This document shows positions 1 through 8,919 of a stretch of DNA of 64,000 bases, piece after piece; position 1 is the first letter of the stretch, and every line of letters begins with the position of its first letter. Location: NCBI RefSeq assembly GCF_039939195.1, contig NZ_JBDUUH010000010.1:124001-188000 (forward strand), written 5' to 3'. A model generated the notes under the pieces. That model worked only from the letters and a program-made list of their open reading frames with translations. It was not told the DNA's origin and did not search any database. The position numbers were made by a program, and so were the translations under genes. The stretch is from Foliimonas ilicis. GTDB lineage: Bacteria > Pseudomonadota > Alphaproteobacteria > Rhizobiales > Rhizobiaceae.

Positions 1-219
1 GAGCCAGTAGAGAAAGCGAAGGAACGCAGGTTGGTCGAGATTCATGGCCTCGCGCAAGCCTGCCACGGCTTCTGGTGTAGCAGCCTGCCCCAGCAGAATT
101 TCCGCCACATCTCCGGGCAGCATTTCGGTCGCAAAGAAAATGGTAACCGCAACGATGAGGAGCGTTCCGAGGGCCACCAATACGCGCTTGGCGGCGAGTT
201 TGAGTATGGTGGAGCTCAT
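1..219 (-). CDS. ABC transporter permease, DppB/OppB type (5' part only)
   Basis: This is the N-terminal 73 codons of an inner-membrane permease; the gene runs off the left edge. The reverse strand starts with ATG at 219 and reads MSSTILKLAAKRVLVAL, then a hydrophobic segment (residues about 10-30) and the stretch EMLPGDVAEILLG. That stretch is typical of the N-terminus of DppB-like permeases, where a P-G-D motif follows the first membrane helix. It lies 87 bp downstream of the family-5 binding-protein gene and in the same direction, so the two almost certainly belong to one peptide/opine-type ABC operon continuing to the left. The substrate is unknown. Confidence 0.85.
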   Translation of the reverse strand, partial: MSSTILKLAAKRVLVALGTLLIVAVTIFFATEMLPGDVAEILLGQAATPEAVAGLREAMNLDQPAFLRFLYWL

Positions 220-255
220 GAAAACGCCTTGCCCGCTGATGCGTGAAAACGAAAC

Positions 256-292
256 GGCCCGGACACGAAGGATCGCCCCTCGCAGCCGGGCC
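256..292 (-). promoter_or_regulatory. Intercistronic stem-loop after the binding-protein gene
   Basis: GGCCCGG (256-262) pairs with CCGGGCC (286-292), a perfect 7-bp stem with a 23-nt loop. It sits between the stop of the binding-protein gene (307) and the permease start (219). There is no T-run after it, so it looks more like an mRNA-stabilising or attenuating hairpin than a full terminator. It is one of six such hairpins in comparable positions in this window. Confidence 0.5.
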
Positions 293-306
293 AGATTAAG
301 CCCGAA

Positions 307-1917
307 TTACGCTTCGAGCCAGGCATACTCGGGGAAGGTGTAACCCATCATGCCGCCGAGCGGATTGGCGACAAGGCCCTTCAGCTTGGGCGAGACGGCA
401 TCGACATTCGACATGAATACCGGGATAGCCGTGCCTGCCTCGTTCGAGACCATTGCCTGCATCTCGCCATAGATGTCCTTGCGCTTGCCCTCGTCCAGCA
501 GGCCGCGCGCCTCAAGCAACATGCTGTCGAATTTCTCCGACTTGTAGCCGCTCTCGTTCCATGCCGCATCGGATTTGTAGAGCAGCGAGAAAAGAATGTC
601 GGGTGTCGGACGCGCATTGATGTTGCCGAAGTGAACGGCATCCTTGATCCAGTGATTGGACCAGTAGCCATCGGAAGGAACGCGGTTGATCGCGACTTTG
701 AGGCCGATTTCGGAAGCTGCCTGCTGAACCACCATCGCGTAATCGAGCGAGGAGGATGCGGCTTCGGCGGCGGTAATACGGATTTCCTGCCCAAGCACGC
801 CCGCTTTTTCGAAAAGCGACTTGGCGCGCTCAGGGTCGAACTCGCGCTGCTTGAGCTCTGCATTGTGATATTTGTTCGTGTCAGGGACAGGATGATCGTT
901 GGCGATCTCGGCAAGCCCGCGCAACACGGATTTCTGGATGACCTCACGGTTGATGAGGTATTTGAAACCCTCGGCCACGCCCTGCTTGTCGCCAGGCGCC
1001 ATATCGAGGCGCACATTGAGGTTGGTGTAGGTGCCGAGCTTCGAGATGAAGAGACCGGCAGCCGGATTGTTTTCCAGCACGCGCAGCGAGCGCGGATTGA
1101 GATTTGCACCGAGCTGGATATCGCCGGAAAGAACGGCGTTCATGCGCGCGCTTTCATCTGAAATCGCGAAGAACTCGAAGGAGTCCAGATGCGGGCCCTG
1201 TTCCTTCCAAAAGTTCTCATTGCGCGCTGCAATCGACCGCACGCCGGGCTGGAATTCCTTGCACACAAACGGACCGGTGCCGTTGCCCTTCGAGAAATCG
1301 GTCGTTCCATCCGCAACGATCATGAAGTGATGCAGGGCGAGGATGGTCGGAAGGTCGGCATTCGGCGCTTCGAGCGTGATTTCAACCGTCGTGTCGTCGA
1401 TCGCCTTGACGTCGGTGATCTGCTTGGCAAGCGCATTGACCTTGGAGCCGACGGCCGGGTCGAGGTGACGCTTGAGCGAGAAGATGACATCCGCCGAAGT
1501 CAGGCTCTTGCCATCATGGAACGTCACGCCCTTGCGCAGCTTGACGATCCACACTTCGGCCGTATCGCTTTCGATGCTTTCGGCCAATTCCATCGTCGTT
1601 TCGCCATTGCCGTCGATGAAGGTAAGGCGATTGTAGAAGGCGCTGCAACGCACATAGTCGGTCGCGTTGGAAGCCTTCGCCGGATCAAGCGTGTCGGCGG
1701 TTGAAGCGGAAAAGCCTGCAGCCTTGATGAAGCCGCCCTTCACCGGTTCGGCTGCGAGTGCTGACGTTGCGCGGCCGAGAATGGTGGAACCAGCAAGCGC
1801 TGCGACACCCCCCATCATCATCATCTGCAGCAATTCACGGCGATTTGCGCCGCGACGGATCGCGTTTTCGACCATCGCGTCGTCGGTGCGGGTCCAGTTG
1901 GTAATCTTGTCACTCAT
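307..1917 (-). CDS. Peptide/opine-type ABC transporter substrate-binding protein (family 5)
   Basis: Periplasmic solute-binding protein of the DppA/OppA family (SBP family 5), 536 aa, which is a normal length. The N-terminus has a twin-arginine motif (N-R-R-E-L-L at residues 25-30), a hydrophobic stretch and an A-x-A type cleavage site near residues 53-55, so export is probably by the Tat pathway. The mature part has typical family-5 landmarks such as the WIVKLRKGVTFHDG stretch and VIFSLKRHLDP. The permease gene follows. Upstream in the same direction are a HAD protein, a class III aminotransferase and a GNAT. The ligand is therefore probably an amine-bearing compound or short peptide degraded by these enzymes; this is inference from context. 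Confidence 0.9.
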   Translation of the reverse strand: MSDKITNWTRTDDAMVENAIRRGANRRELLQMMMMGGVAALAGSTILGRATSALAAEPVKGGFIKAAGFSASTADTLDPAKASNATDYVRCSAFYNRLTFIDGNGETTMELAESIESDTAEVWIVKLRKGVTFHDGKSLTSADVIFSLKRHLDPAVGSKVNALAKQITDVKAIDDTTVEITLEAPNADLPTILALHHFMIVADGTTDFSKGNGTGPFVCKEFQPGVRSIAARNENFWKEQGPHLDSFEFFAISDESARMNAVLSGDIQLGANLNPRSLRVLENNPAAGLFISKLGTYTNLNVRLDMAPGDKQGVAEGFKYLINREVIQKSVLRGLAEIANDHPVPDTNKYHNAELKQREFDPERAKSLFEKAGVLGQEIRITAAEAASSSLDYAMVVQQAASEIGLKVAINRVPSDGYWSNHWIKDAVHFGNINARPTPDILFSLLYKSDAAWNESGYKSEKFDSMLLEARGLLDEGKRKDIYGEMQAMVSNEAGTAIPVFMSNVDAVSPKLKGLVANPLGGMMGYTFPEYAWLEA

Positions 1918-1993
1918 TGCAGTTCCCCTTTTTTATGATGGTTGAAGGTGCGCTGGTTTATTTTCACCAGTTCGACCCGTTCATTGACAGAAT

Positions 1994-2710
1994 TCAGACG
2001 GTGGCTTTCTCTTCTGCGGCGGCGGCCAGGGCTGCCATGGATGTGAAGTGGTAATCCGGCTTGGTGAACGCACCCGGTTCGATGGTTCCGCCATAGCCCT
2101 TCTGGTCGTGCCGGCGCTCGATCCAGCAATTGGTCATGCCGAGCTGGCGCGAAATTCCGATGTCGTGATACTGGCTTTGCGCTACGTGCAGGATATCGTT
2201 CTTGCTGTTTCCTTCGCTTTCGACAAAGGCGAAGACCTTTTCGAAGAAAACCGGATCGGGCTTTTCAGTGCCGGTATCGTCTGCGGTAAAGCCTTTGTAA
2301 AAAGGATCACCCAACTCCCCTGCGAAAGCCTCGAATGCCCAGCGGCGTGCATTGGTCATCGCAATCAGCTTGTAGTGCTTGCCGAGATCGGCCAGCGCCT
2401 GAACGCTGTCGGGAAACGCCTTCCAGTTGCGGGCATCGTCGCGCAGCTTTTCGCCATACTTCTTTTCGGCCGGCAGGCCCAATTGAACAGCAATGGCCAG
2501 ATAAACACGCACGAGATCGTCGGGAAAAAGGTCGGAATGCGGGGAATATCTGGCCTGTCGGTACAGAGAAAGCGCTTCCTCTCCATCGATAGCAACACCG
2601 TGTTCTTTGCCTATGTCCGCCAGAGACCGCTTGAGGCCGCCCTCGAAATCAATGAGCGTACCGACAACGTCGAAGGTCAGATATTTGAAATCTTTCAATT
2701 CTTTCGACAC
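1994..2710 (-). CDS. HAD-superfamily hydrolase, haloacid dehalogenase type II family
   Basis: A HAD hydrolase of about 238 aa. The nucleophile motif is F-D-V-V-G-T-L with Asp14; later blocks are MTNARRW (motif II), EKPDPVFFEKV (motif III Lys) and HVAQSQYHDI (motif IV Asp). I chose the GTG start at 2710 because AGGAG lies 8 nt before it; a TTG two codons upstream sits only 2 nt from the same AGGAG. The family is named for L-2-haloacid dehalogenase but many members have other or unknown substrates. Here it lies between an aminotransferase gene and a binding-protein gene, and a second HAD of the same family is at 5442-6110. Dehalogenation is not implied by the context; the substrate is unknown. 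Confidence 0.85.
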   Translation of the reverse strand: MSKELKDFKYLTFDVVGTLIDFEGGLKRSLADIGKEHGVAIDGEEALSLYRQARYSPHSDLFPDDLVRVYLAIAVQLGLPAEKKYGEKLRDDARNWKAFPDSVQALADLGKHYKLIAMTNARRWAFEAFAGELGDPFYKGFTADDTGTEKPDPVFFEKVFAFVESEGNSKNDILHVAQSQYHDIGISRQLGMTNCWIERRHDQKGYGGTIEPGAFTKPDYHFTSMAALAAAAEEKATV

Positions 2711-2889
2711 GCTCAATGCTCCTCTGAAGCCTCATTTTCCTTGTGCGTATGCTGTGCGTTCGTTCTCCACTGTCGTCATGGCAGTGTGACGCCTGCACCT
2801 CGCCGATTGCGCTGAATCGATGATGTTTCGCAGCACAAAATTGCGAATCTCGCGAATATCCAACATTCACGCACCGCCATTTCCGCACA

Positions 2890-4266
2890 TTATTCTTTCA
2901 TCGCGGCGCGCACGTCGGCATCTTCCAGCGTCTGGTCGAGCGTCTTGCGGGTCAGTTCTACGATCTCGTCGATGTCGTCATCCGTGCAGCAGAGCGGCGG
3001 CGCATAGCCCAAAACGCCATTGGCGAAGGCACGGATGACCAGCCCATTATCCCATGCCCGGTCGAAAATCCGGCGCGCAGGATCGGCTGCCGCAGGCAGA
3101 GGCGTCTTGCGTTCCTTATCCGTGACGAGTTCGACTGCCGCCAGCATGCCGCGGCCCCGGACATCGCCCACAAGAGGATGGTCGGAAAGCGATTGTAGTC
3201 CAGCCATCAGCCGCCTTCCGGCCCTGACACCGTTCTCCAGAAGGCCGTTTTCATAGAGGCGCAGGCATTCGAGACCGACCGCCGCACTGACCGGATGTGC
3301 CGAATAGGTATAGCCGTGGCCGATTGCGGCCTTGCCCGCACCATCGGCGATCGTGTCGTAGACATGGTCGGACATGAAGACCGCGCCGAGCGGCACATAG
3401 CCCGAAGTCAGGCCCTTGGCGGTCGTCATGAAGTCCGGCACGATATCCTCCTCCGAGCAGGCAAAGAGCGGGCCGGTGCGGCCAAAACCGGTGATGACCT
3501 CATCGGCGATGAAGAGTATGTCGAGTTCCTTGCAGGCATCGCGCATGGCCTTCATCCAGCCTTGCGGTGGAACCAGAACGCCGCCGGACCCCTGGATCGG
3601 CTCGACATAAAATGCTGCGACGCGTTCCGCGCCGAGTTCATCCACCTTGGCACGGAGCGCTGACACCGACGCATCGATGATGGCTTTGGGATCGGAACCG
3701 GCCGGATTGCGGTAGGCGTAGTGCGATGGAATCTTGTGCTGCCAGTCATATGGAACTCCAAATCCGGCATGGAATACCGATAGTGCCGTCAGCCCCGCAC
3801 CTGCCGTGGAGGAACCGTGATAACCCTGCTCGACCGAAATGAACTGGTCTTTCTGCGGCGTACCCTTGGCATGGTAGAAGTAGCGGATGAAGCGGATCGT
3901 GCTGTCGATCGCATCCGAACCGCCCAGCGTGAAATAGATGTGGTTGAGATCGCCCGGCGCGCGTTCGGCAAGTTCCGCCGCAAGCCGGATCGCCGGTTCT
4001 GAACCGAGCCCGAAATAGCCGGTTGCATAAGGAAGCTCGCGCAATTGCTTGGTCGCGGCCTCGACGATGCTGTCCTGACCATAACCCGCATTGACGCACC
4101 AAAGGCCTGCGAAACCGTCCAGCATCGTATGCCCGGTGGAATCGGTCACTCTGGCGCCTTTAGCGGACTTGAGCACGCGGACGCCCGCCTTCTCATGTCC
4201 GCGATAGGACGCTACCGGGTGAACCAGATGTGCGCGATCAAGCTCGACCAGCGAATTACTCAGCAT
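2890..4266 (-). CDS. Class III PLP-dependent aminotransferase (omega-amino acid:pyruvate type)
   Basis: An aminotransferase of 458 aa, the usual length. It moves an amino group from an omega-amino acid or amine to a 2-oxo acid, often pyruvate. Visible landmarks are GYHGSSTAGAG near residue 150, the PLP-phosphate and ring motif with Asp255-Glu256 (FIADEVITGFGRTG) and Lys284 (TTAKGLTSGY), the Schiff-base lysine. I start at 4266, where GGAG precedes the ATG by 6 nt; the longer open frame upstream overlaps the GNAT gene. It is 13 bp after the GNAT gene and upstream of the HAD and binding-protein genes. Its product would be a semialdehyde, which the aldehyde dehydrogenases at 7.4-11.4 kb could oxidise. 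That link is inference. Confidence 0.92.
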   Translation of the reverse strand: MLSNSLVELDRAHLVHPVASYRGHEKAGVRVLKSAKGARVTDSTGHTMLDGFAGLWCVNAGYGQDSIVEAATKQLRELPYATGYFGLGSEPAIRLAAELAERAPGDLNHIYFTLGGSDAIDSTIRFIRYFYHAKGTPQKDQFISVEQGYHGSSTAGAGLTALSVFHAGFGVPYDWQHKIPSHYAYRNPAGSDPKAIIDASVSALRAKVDELGAERVAAFYVEPIQGSGGVLVPPQGWMKAMRDACKELDILFIADEVITGFGRTGPLFACSEEDIVPDFMTTAKGLTSGYVPLGAVFMSDHVYDTIADGAGKAAIGHGYTYSAHPVSAAVGLECLRLYENGLLENGVRAGRRLMAGLQSLSDHPLVGDVRGRGMLAAVELVTDKERKTPLPAAADPARRIFDRAWDNGLVIRAFANGVLGYAPPLCCTDDDIDEIVELTRKTLDQTLEDADVRAAMKE

Positions 4267-4279
4267 GTCATTCTCCAAA

Positions 4280-5122
4280 TCAACCCAGCGCCTGATTGAC
4301 GAGCGCGTATGTGCGCCACGGCGCTGTTTTTGTAATTTCTTGCGATGAGGGCGCGCGTCGCATGGCGATCCCGCCACCGACATGAACAAGCCCGCGCTCG
4401 ACCAGCCAGCCGCCGAGAGCGCTTGAAATCTCCGTATCGACCCGGACAAACTTGCCCTGATTGTGGGCCAGCATGAAATCGATCAGCGCTTTTGCTTCAT
4501 CGGCATTCCTCGCGACCACAGGTCCAACGACCAGACCGCGACCAAATTCGCGAATGGCTGCGAATGCCTCGACTTCGCCCTTCTCCCGGATGACGGCGAA
4601 TTTCGCGAATGCGCTCAATTTCTGCATCAGCACGGAACGATCCATGCCAATGGCTGCGCGATCCATCGCGGCAAGGCGGTCGAAGTCGCCTGCTTCAGCC
4701 CAGGACACATTGCCGGGAAGATCGACTTTGACAGCTTCGCCCTGATGCTGGGCGATCTCGCCGGTCGCCACGAAACCCAGCTTTTCATAGAGGGGCAGCC
4801 CCTCCTGCGTCGCCACGAGCAGGCAGATGCGCGCTCCCGCCTCCAAGATCGCGCGCTCCATGATTTTCCGGCCAAGCCCGCGACCGCGCATTGCGGCGTC
4901 GACGATGACCATGTTGATGGTTGCGAAATCCGCGCCGTAAGGTGTCATCATAATGGTCGCCACCACACGACCCTCATCCAGAGCGACGATACCTTGGCTC
5001 ACCGAAAGCACCATTTCCCAATCCTCGCGGCGATGCGGCCAGCCCGCCTGCCGGGAAAGGGAAACCGCCGCTTCCAGATGGTCCGGCGTCATCGCTTCGA
5101 ACGCGATCTGTCGTTCAGCCAT
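4280..5122 (-). CDS. GNAT-family N-acetyltransferase, two-domain type
   Basis: About 280 aa, roughly twice a single GNAT domain. The N-terminal half carries the acetyl-CoA motif A (RGRGLGRKIM near residue 85); the C-terminal half (REFGRGLVVGPVVA and onward) is a second, degenerate GNAT-like domain. An upstream ATG at 5149 is possible but has no clear ribosome site. It is first in an operon with an aminotransferase, HAD protein and ABC transporter genes. A paralogue with the same architecture is at 14148-15026; both have the sequence REFGRG followed by VVGP(I/V)VA in the second half. The acceptor is probably a small amine or amino acid of the local pathway, but that is not shown by the sequence. 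Confidence 0.85.
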   Translation of the reverse strand: MAERQIAFEAMTPDHLEAAVSLSRQAGWPHRREDWEMVLSVSQGIVALDEGRVVATIMMTPYGADFATINMVIVDAAMRGRGLGRKIMERAILEAGARICLLVATQEGLPLYEKLGFVATGEIAQHQGEAVKVDLPGNVSWAEAGDFDRLAAMDRAAIGMDRSVLMQKLSAFAKFAVIREKGEVEAFAAIREFGRGLVVGPVVARNADEAKALIDFMLAHNQGKFVRVDTEISSALGGWLVERGLVHVGGGIAMRRAPSSQEITKTAPWRTYALVNQALG

Positions 5123-5441
5123 GGGTGTTTCCAGATGCCGTGTTTTCATTGCAGGGAGAGTAAATCGCTGTCGGCAGAACTTCCTCCCGACCGCAGCCGT
5201 TGCGCGATAAGTTTTAACTGTCCTTGATAACGGCTTCCGCATCTTATGCCGTCGCGGCCGCCACTTAACCTGTGACGGCCATGATAAGGCAGTGTCCCGG
5301 CGCAACTCTCTGCCAAAGGCCCGCTGCGATACGAAACATTCTGCTTCGTGCCGCCCCGAATGCAGTGATTAGTCCATTTGGCAATCATTATGATTTGTAA
5401 GGAGAGGCATGCATTGCCGACACGAAGGAAGGATTGACCCC
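5123..5441. other. Divergent intergenic region (about 320 bp)
   Basis: This spacer separates the minus-strand GNAT operon from the plus-strand HAD/oxidase operon and must hold both promoters. I see no open frame with a ribosome site and no strong terminator. A small inverted repeat, ACGAA then TTCGT, lies near 5332-5351. AAGGAAGGA precedes the HAD start. I could not identify an operator with confidence. Confidence 0.4.
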
Positions 5442-6110
5442 ATGACCCAGTTTCGACCGAAATACATCACCTTCGATTGCTACGGCACGCTGACGAACTT
5501 CCAGATGGCCGAAGCTGCGCGTGAGCTTTATGAGAGCCAACTGGATGAAGAGCGCATGCAGCTATTCATCAAGAATTTCTCCGCCTATCGTCTCGACGAG
5601 ATACTTGGCGACTGGAAGCCTTATAATGAAGTTATTCACAATGCGGTGGAGCGCACCTGCAAGAAGAACGGCGTGACCTTCCGCGCGGAAGATGCCCGCA
5701 AGGTGTATGATGCGGTTCCCACCTGGGGTCCACATGCGGATGTCCCCGCCGGTCTCGCCAAGGTCGCCAAGGAAATCCCGCTCGTCATTCTATCCAATGC
5801 GATGGACGAGCAGATCATGTCTAATGTCGAGAAGCTCGGCGCGCCATTCCATGCAGTCTACACCGCCCAGCAGGCGCAGGCCTACAAGCCCCGCTTCAAG
5901 GCATTCGAATATATGCTCGACCGGCTCAATACCAATCCGGAAGACATTTTGCACGTCTCATCTTCCTTCCGCTACGATCTGATGTCCGCGCACGATCTCG
6001 GCATCAAGAACAAGGTATGGGTCAACCGGGGCCATGAGCCGGCAAACCCTTATTACGGCTACACCGAGATCAAGGACATCTCCGGCCTGGCCGGTGTGGT
6101 CGGCCTGTAA
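5442..6110 (+). CDS. HAD-superfamily hydrolase, haloacid dehalogenase type II family
   Basis: 222 aa, typical for the family. It has the nucleophile motif FDCYGTL (Asp12), motif II LSNAMDEQI, motif III lysine in AYKPRFKAFEYML and motif IV HVSSSFRYDL with an Asp. These match the L-2-haloacid dehalogenase family fold well, but the halide-pocket residues cannot be judged by eye. I chose ATG 5442 because AAGGAAGGA lies just upstream; an earlier ATG at 5409 lacks this. The gene is 15 bp before a FAD amine oxidase and divergent from the operon holding the other HAD. The pair suggests two steps on related phosphorylated or halogen-free substrates; the real substrate is unknown. Confidence 0.87.
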   Translation: MTQFRPKYITFDCYGTLTNFQMAEAARELYESQLDEERMQLFIKNFSAYRLDEILGDWKPYNEVIHNAVERTCKKNGVTFRAEDARKVYDAVPTWGPHADVPAGLAKVAKEIPLVILSNAMDEQIMSNVEKLGAPFHAVYTAQQAQAYKPRFKAFEYMLDRLNTNPEDILHVSSSFRYDLMSAHDLGIKNKVWVNRGHEPANPYYGYTEIKDISGLAGVVGL

Positions 6111-6125
6111 TCGGAAAGATTCGAG

Positions 6126-7403
6126 ATGCAGTTCACGCCCTATTGGCACGATACCACGCCGCTCTTTACGCAGGCGGCGACAGACGGCCCCGATGGTCAC
6201 TATGATGTCGCCATCATCGGCGGCGGCTTTACGGGTCTGTCGGCCGCACTGCATCTCGTCAAGGCGGGCGTTCGCGTGGCCGTTCTGGAAAGCGGCCTCG
6301 TCGGTTCGGGCGCATCGGGCCGCAATGGCGGGCATTTGAACAATGGCATCGCCCACAGCTTCATTGCCGCAAAACAACAATTGGGGGCCGAGCGCGCCAA
6401 GGCTCTCTATCGCGCCTTCGACGAATCCATCGATTCCATCGAGCGTATCGTGCGCGAGGAAAACATCGATTGCGCGTTTCGAAGGGCAGGCAAACTGAAG
6501 CTCGCGTCGAAGCCCGGGCATTTCGATTCCCTTGCCCGGAATTTCGAGGCCGTGCATGCGGAAGTCGATGCCGACACCGCCCTCCTGCGCCGTGATGAGC
6601 TCGGCTCGGAAGTCGGATCGGACGCCTTCCACGGCGCGATGCTGTCGCGCAAAAGCGCCATGATGCATATGGGCCGCTACGTCACGGGTCTGGCCGCTGC
6701 AGCCGCGCGCCATGGCGCATCCATATTCGAGAACACAATTGTTACCGAACGCCGCAAACTCGACGGCAAGATGCAACTCGTCACCCCGCGCGGTACGATC
6801 GTTGCAGATTCCGTCATTCTGGCGACCGGCGCCTATACGACGGACATCTTCCCCTATTTCCGCAAGCGCATCATCCCCGTCGGCAGCTTCATCATCGCCA
6901 CAAGGCCACTGAGCGGCAGCGAAATCGCAGCGACCATGCCGGGCAATCGCACCTATGTAACGTCGATGAATATCGGCAATTACTTTCGCCTCGCGCCCGA
7001 CAAGCGCATGATTTTCGGCGGACGCGCCCGCTTTTCCGCTACGTCCGACCAACGATCGGACCACAAAAGCGGTGCCATTCTTCGTGCTGCTCTCGTCAGA
7101 ATGTTCCCGCACCTTGCCAACGTCGAGATCGACTATTGCTGGGGCGGGCTGGTGGACATGACGCAGGACCGCTTCCCGCGCGCGGGCTTCGCGGATGGCG
7201 TCTGGTTTGCCATGGGCTACTCCGGTCATGGCGCCCAGATGTCAACGCAGATGGGCATCCTGCTTGCCGACGCGATTTTGGGGCGCGGCGACCGCAACCC
7301 TATCGCCGGACTGGAATGGCCGACAATCCCCGGCTACTCCGGCAAACCCTGGTTCCTGCCGATGGTCGGCCTCTACTACAAAATGCTCGACAAGATTCAG
7401 TGA
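6126..7403 (+). CDS. FAD-dependent amine/amino-acid oxidase (DAO family, PuuB/OrdL-like)
   Basis: A flavoprotein of 425 aa. The N-terminal Rossmann motif is at residues 30-39 (IIGGGFTGLSA), followed by GSGASGRNGGH, which is typical of gamma-glutamylputrescine oxidase-like enzymes. The C-terminal FAD block is WFAMGYSGHGAQMSTQMG. Such enzymes oxidise a primary or secondary amine to an aldehyde or imine and release hydrogen peroxide. It lies downstream of the HAD gene and converges with the gabD operon across a shared terminator. Together with the aminotransferase and GabD this supports amine or polyamine breakdown to a dicarboxylate. The exact substrate is not determined. Confidence 0.88.
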   Translation: MQFTPYWHDTTPLFTQAATDGPDGHYDVAIIGGGFTGLSAALHLVKAGVRVAVLESGLVGSGASGRNGGHLNNGIAHSFIAAKQQLGAERAKALYRAFDESIDSIERIVREENIDCAFRRAGKLKLASKPGHFDSLARNFEAVHAEVDADTALLRRDELGSEVGSDAFHGAMLSRKSAMMHMGRYVTGLAAAAARHGASIFENTIVTERRKLDGKMQLVTPRGTIVADSVILATGAYTTDIFPYFRKRIIPVGSFIIATRPLSGSEIAATMPGNRTYVTSMNIGNYFRLAPDKRMIFGGRARFSATSDQRSDHKSGAILRAALVRMFPHLANVEIDYCWGGLVDMTQDRFPRAGFADGVWFAMGYSGHGAQMSTQMGILLADAILGRGDRNPIAGLEWPTIPGYSGKPWFLPMVGLYYKMLDKIQ

Positions 7404-7413
7404 TCGATAAATG

Positions 7414-7440
7414 AAAAGGGGCGGTCATACCGCCCCTTTT
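7414..7440. terminator. Bidirectional rho-independent terminator
   Basis: AAAAGGGGCGGT (7414-7425) and ACCGCCCCTTTT (7429-7440) form a perfect 12-bp stem with the 3-nt loop CAT. The A-run and T-run at the two ends let it work on both strands. It lies exactly between two convergent genes, the FAD oxidase (ends 7403) and gabD (ends 7442). Confidence 0.92.
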
Positions 7441-7441
7441 C

Positions 7442-8899
7442 TTATTTCAAGCCGCCGACATGCAGCGTCTTAACTTCCAGATATTCATCGATGCCAAGCT
7501 GAGATCCTTCCCGTCCAAGCCCTGATTGCTTCACCCCGCCAAAGGGCGCGACTTCCGTGGAGATCGCGCCGGTGTTCAGGCCGACCATGCCGAACTCCAG
7601 CGCTTCGGCAACACGCCAGGACCGGTTCAGATTTTCCGTATAGAAATACGCGGCGAGACCGAATGGCGTACCATTGGCGATTTCGATCGCTTCTTCTTCC
7701 GTGTCGAAGCGGAAAAGCGGCGCGACAGGCCCGAAAGTCTCTTCCGAAGCCAGAAGCATATCCGTCGTCGCACCACCAAGCACCATCGGGCGGGCATATT
7801 GGCGGCCTTGCGCCGTCGCCGCGCTCTGCGAGAGAACGGTTGCACCTTTTTCCAGCGCATCCTTCACATGCCGTTCGATCTTTTCGACCGCCGCATTGTT
7901 GATCATCGGCCCGATGGCGACGCCTTCATCCGTACCCGCACCCACCTTCATGGTCTCGACGCGACGTGAAAGCTTAGCCGCGAAAGCATCATAAACACTG
8001 GATTGCACAAGAATGCGGTTTGAGCAGACACAGGTCTGGCCGCCATTGCGGAACTTCGAGACAATCGCACCCTCGACCGCCTGATCGATATCGGCATCTT
8101 CGAAGACGATAAACGGCGCATTGCCACCGAGTTCGAGACTGAGCCTCTTGATGCTGTCGGCGGCTCCCTTCATCAGAAGTGCGCCGACGCGGGTGGACCC
8201 TGTGAAGGAAATCTTGCGAACCGTCTCGTTCGCCATCAGCTCAGTACCGATCTCTCCCGGCATGCCGGTGACGATGTTGATGACACCCGCTGGAATGCCC
8301 GCGCGTTCGGCCAGAACGCCGAGCGCCAGTGCCGAAAACGGCGTGAATTCCGAAGGCTTGATTACCACTGTGCAGCCTGCGGCAAGTGCTGGCGCGACCT
8401 TGCGGGTGATCATCGCATTCGGGAAATTCCAGGGGGTGATGATGGCACAGGCCCCCACCGCTTCCTTCAGTACGAGAATGCGCCGGTCGGACGTCGGCGA
8501 CGGAATCGTCGAGCCGCCGATCCGGCGCGCCTCTTGCGCAAACCATTTTACGAACGACGCGCCATAGCGGATTTCGCCGAGGGCTTCGGCCAGCGGCTTG
8601 CCCTGTTCCAGCGTCAGCAGTAGTGCCAGATCCTGCTCATGCGCGCAGGTCAGCTCGTACCATTTCTCAAGAAGCTCCGCGCGCTCGGCATGCGTCTTCT
8701 TCTTCCAGCTTTTGAACGCTTTCGCCGCCGCATCGATCGCAGATCTGGTTTCATCGGCGCCTATGTCGGGAATGGTGCCAAGAACGCTCTGGCTGGCCGG
8801 ATCGATGACATCCACCGTCGCCTTCGAGTGCGCGTCCTGCCATTTTCCGCCGATAAGCGCCTGCTGGCGGAAAAGAGCTTTGTCTTTCAATGCATGCAT
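7442..8899 (-). CDS. gabD: NAD(P)-dependent succinate-semialdehyde dehydrogenase
   Basis: Aldehyde dehydrogenase of 485 aa, close to the 482 aa of E. coli GabD. It starts MHALKDKALFRQQALIGGKW, which lines up with the E. coli N-terminus; GGAG sits 10 nt before this ATG. The catalytic cysteine is in GGQTCVCSNR with the second Cys typical of GabD, and the general base Glu is in LELGGNAPF. It oxidises succinate semialdehyde to succinate, the last step of 4-aminobutyrate and putrescine breakdown. It is the last gene of a six-gene operon starting at the ArgE-like deacetylase. Glutarate-semialdehyde is another possible substrate. Confidence 0.93.
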   Translation of the reverse strand: MHALKDKALFRQQALIGGKWQDAHSKATVDVIDPASQSVLGTIPDIGADETRSAIDAAAKAFKSWKKKTHAERAELLEKWYELTCAHEQDLALLLTLEQGKPLAEALGEIRYGASFVKWFAQEARRIGGSTIPSPTSDRRILVLKEAVGACAIITPWNFPNAMITRKVAPALAAGCTVVIKPSEFTPFSALALGVLAERAGIPAGVINIVTGMPGEIGTELMANETVRKISFTGSTRVGALLMKGAADSIKRLSLELGGNAPFIVFEDADIDQAVEGAIVSKFRNGGQTCVCSNRILVQSSVYDAFAAKLSRRVETMKVGAGTDEGVAIGPMINNAAVEKIERHVKDALEKGATVLSQSAATAQGRQYARPMVLGGATTDMLLASEETFGPVAPLFRFDTEEEAIEIANGTPFGLAAYFYTENLNRSWRVAEALEFGMVGLNTGAISTEVAPFGGVKQSGLGREGSQLGIDEYLEVKTLHVGGLK

Positions 8900-8919
8900 C
8901 TTCGTATTTCTCCAGCCGT

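Noticed and set aside
5408..6110. Annotation of the two HAD proteins as haloacid dehalogenases acting on halogenated acids
   Set aside because: The family name is inherited from one activity. Nothing in the locus (no halide transporter, no haloacid permease) supports dehalogenation, so only the family is stated.
5958..7229. 423-codon minus-strand open frame opposite the FAD oxidase
   Set aside because: Antisense shadow of a well-supported oxidase gene; its translation shows no recognisable motif.
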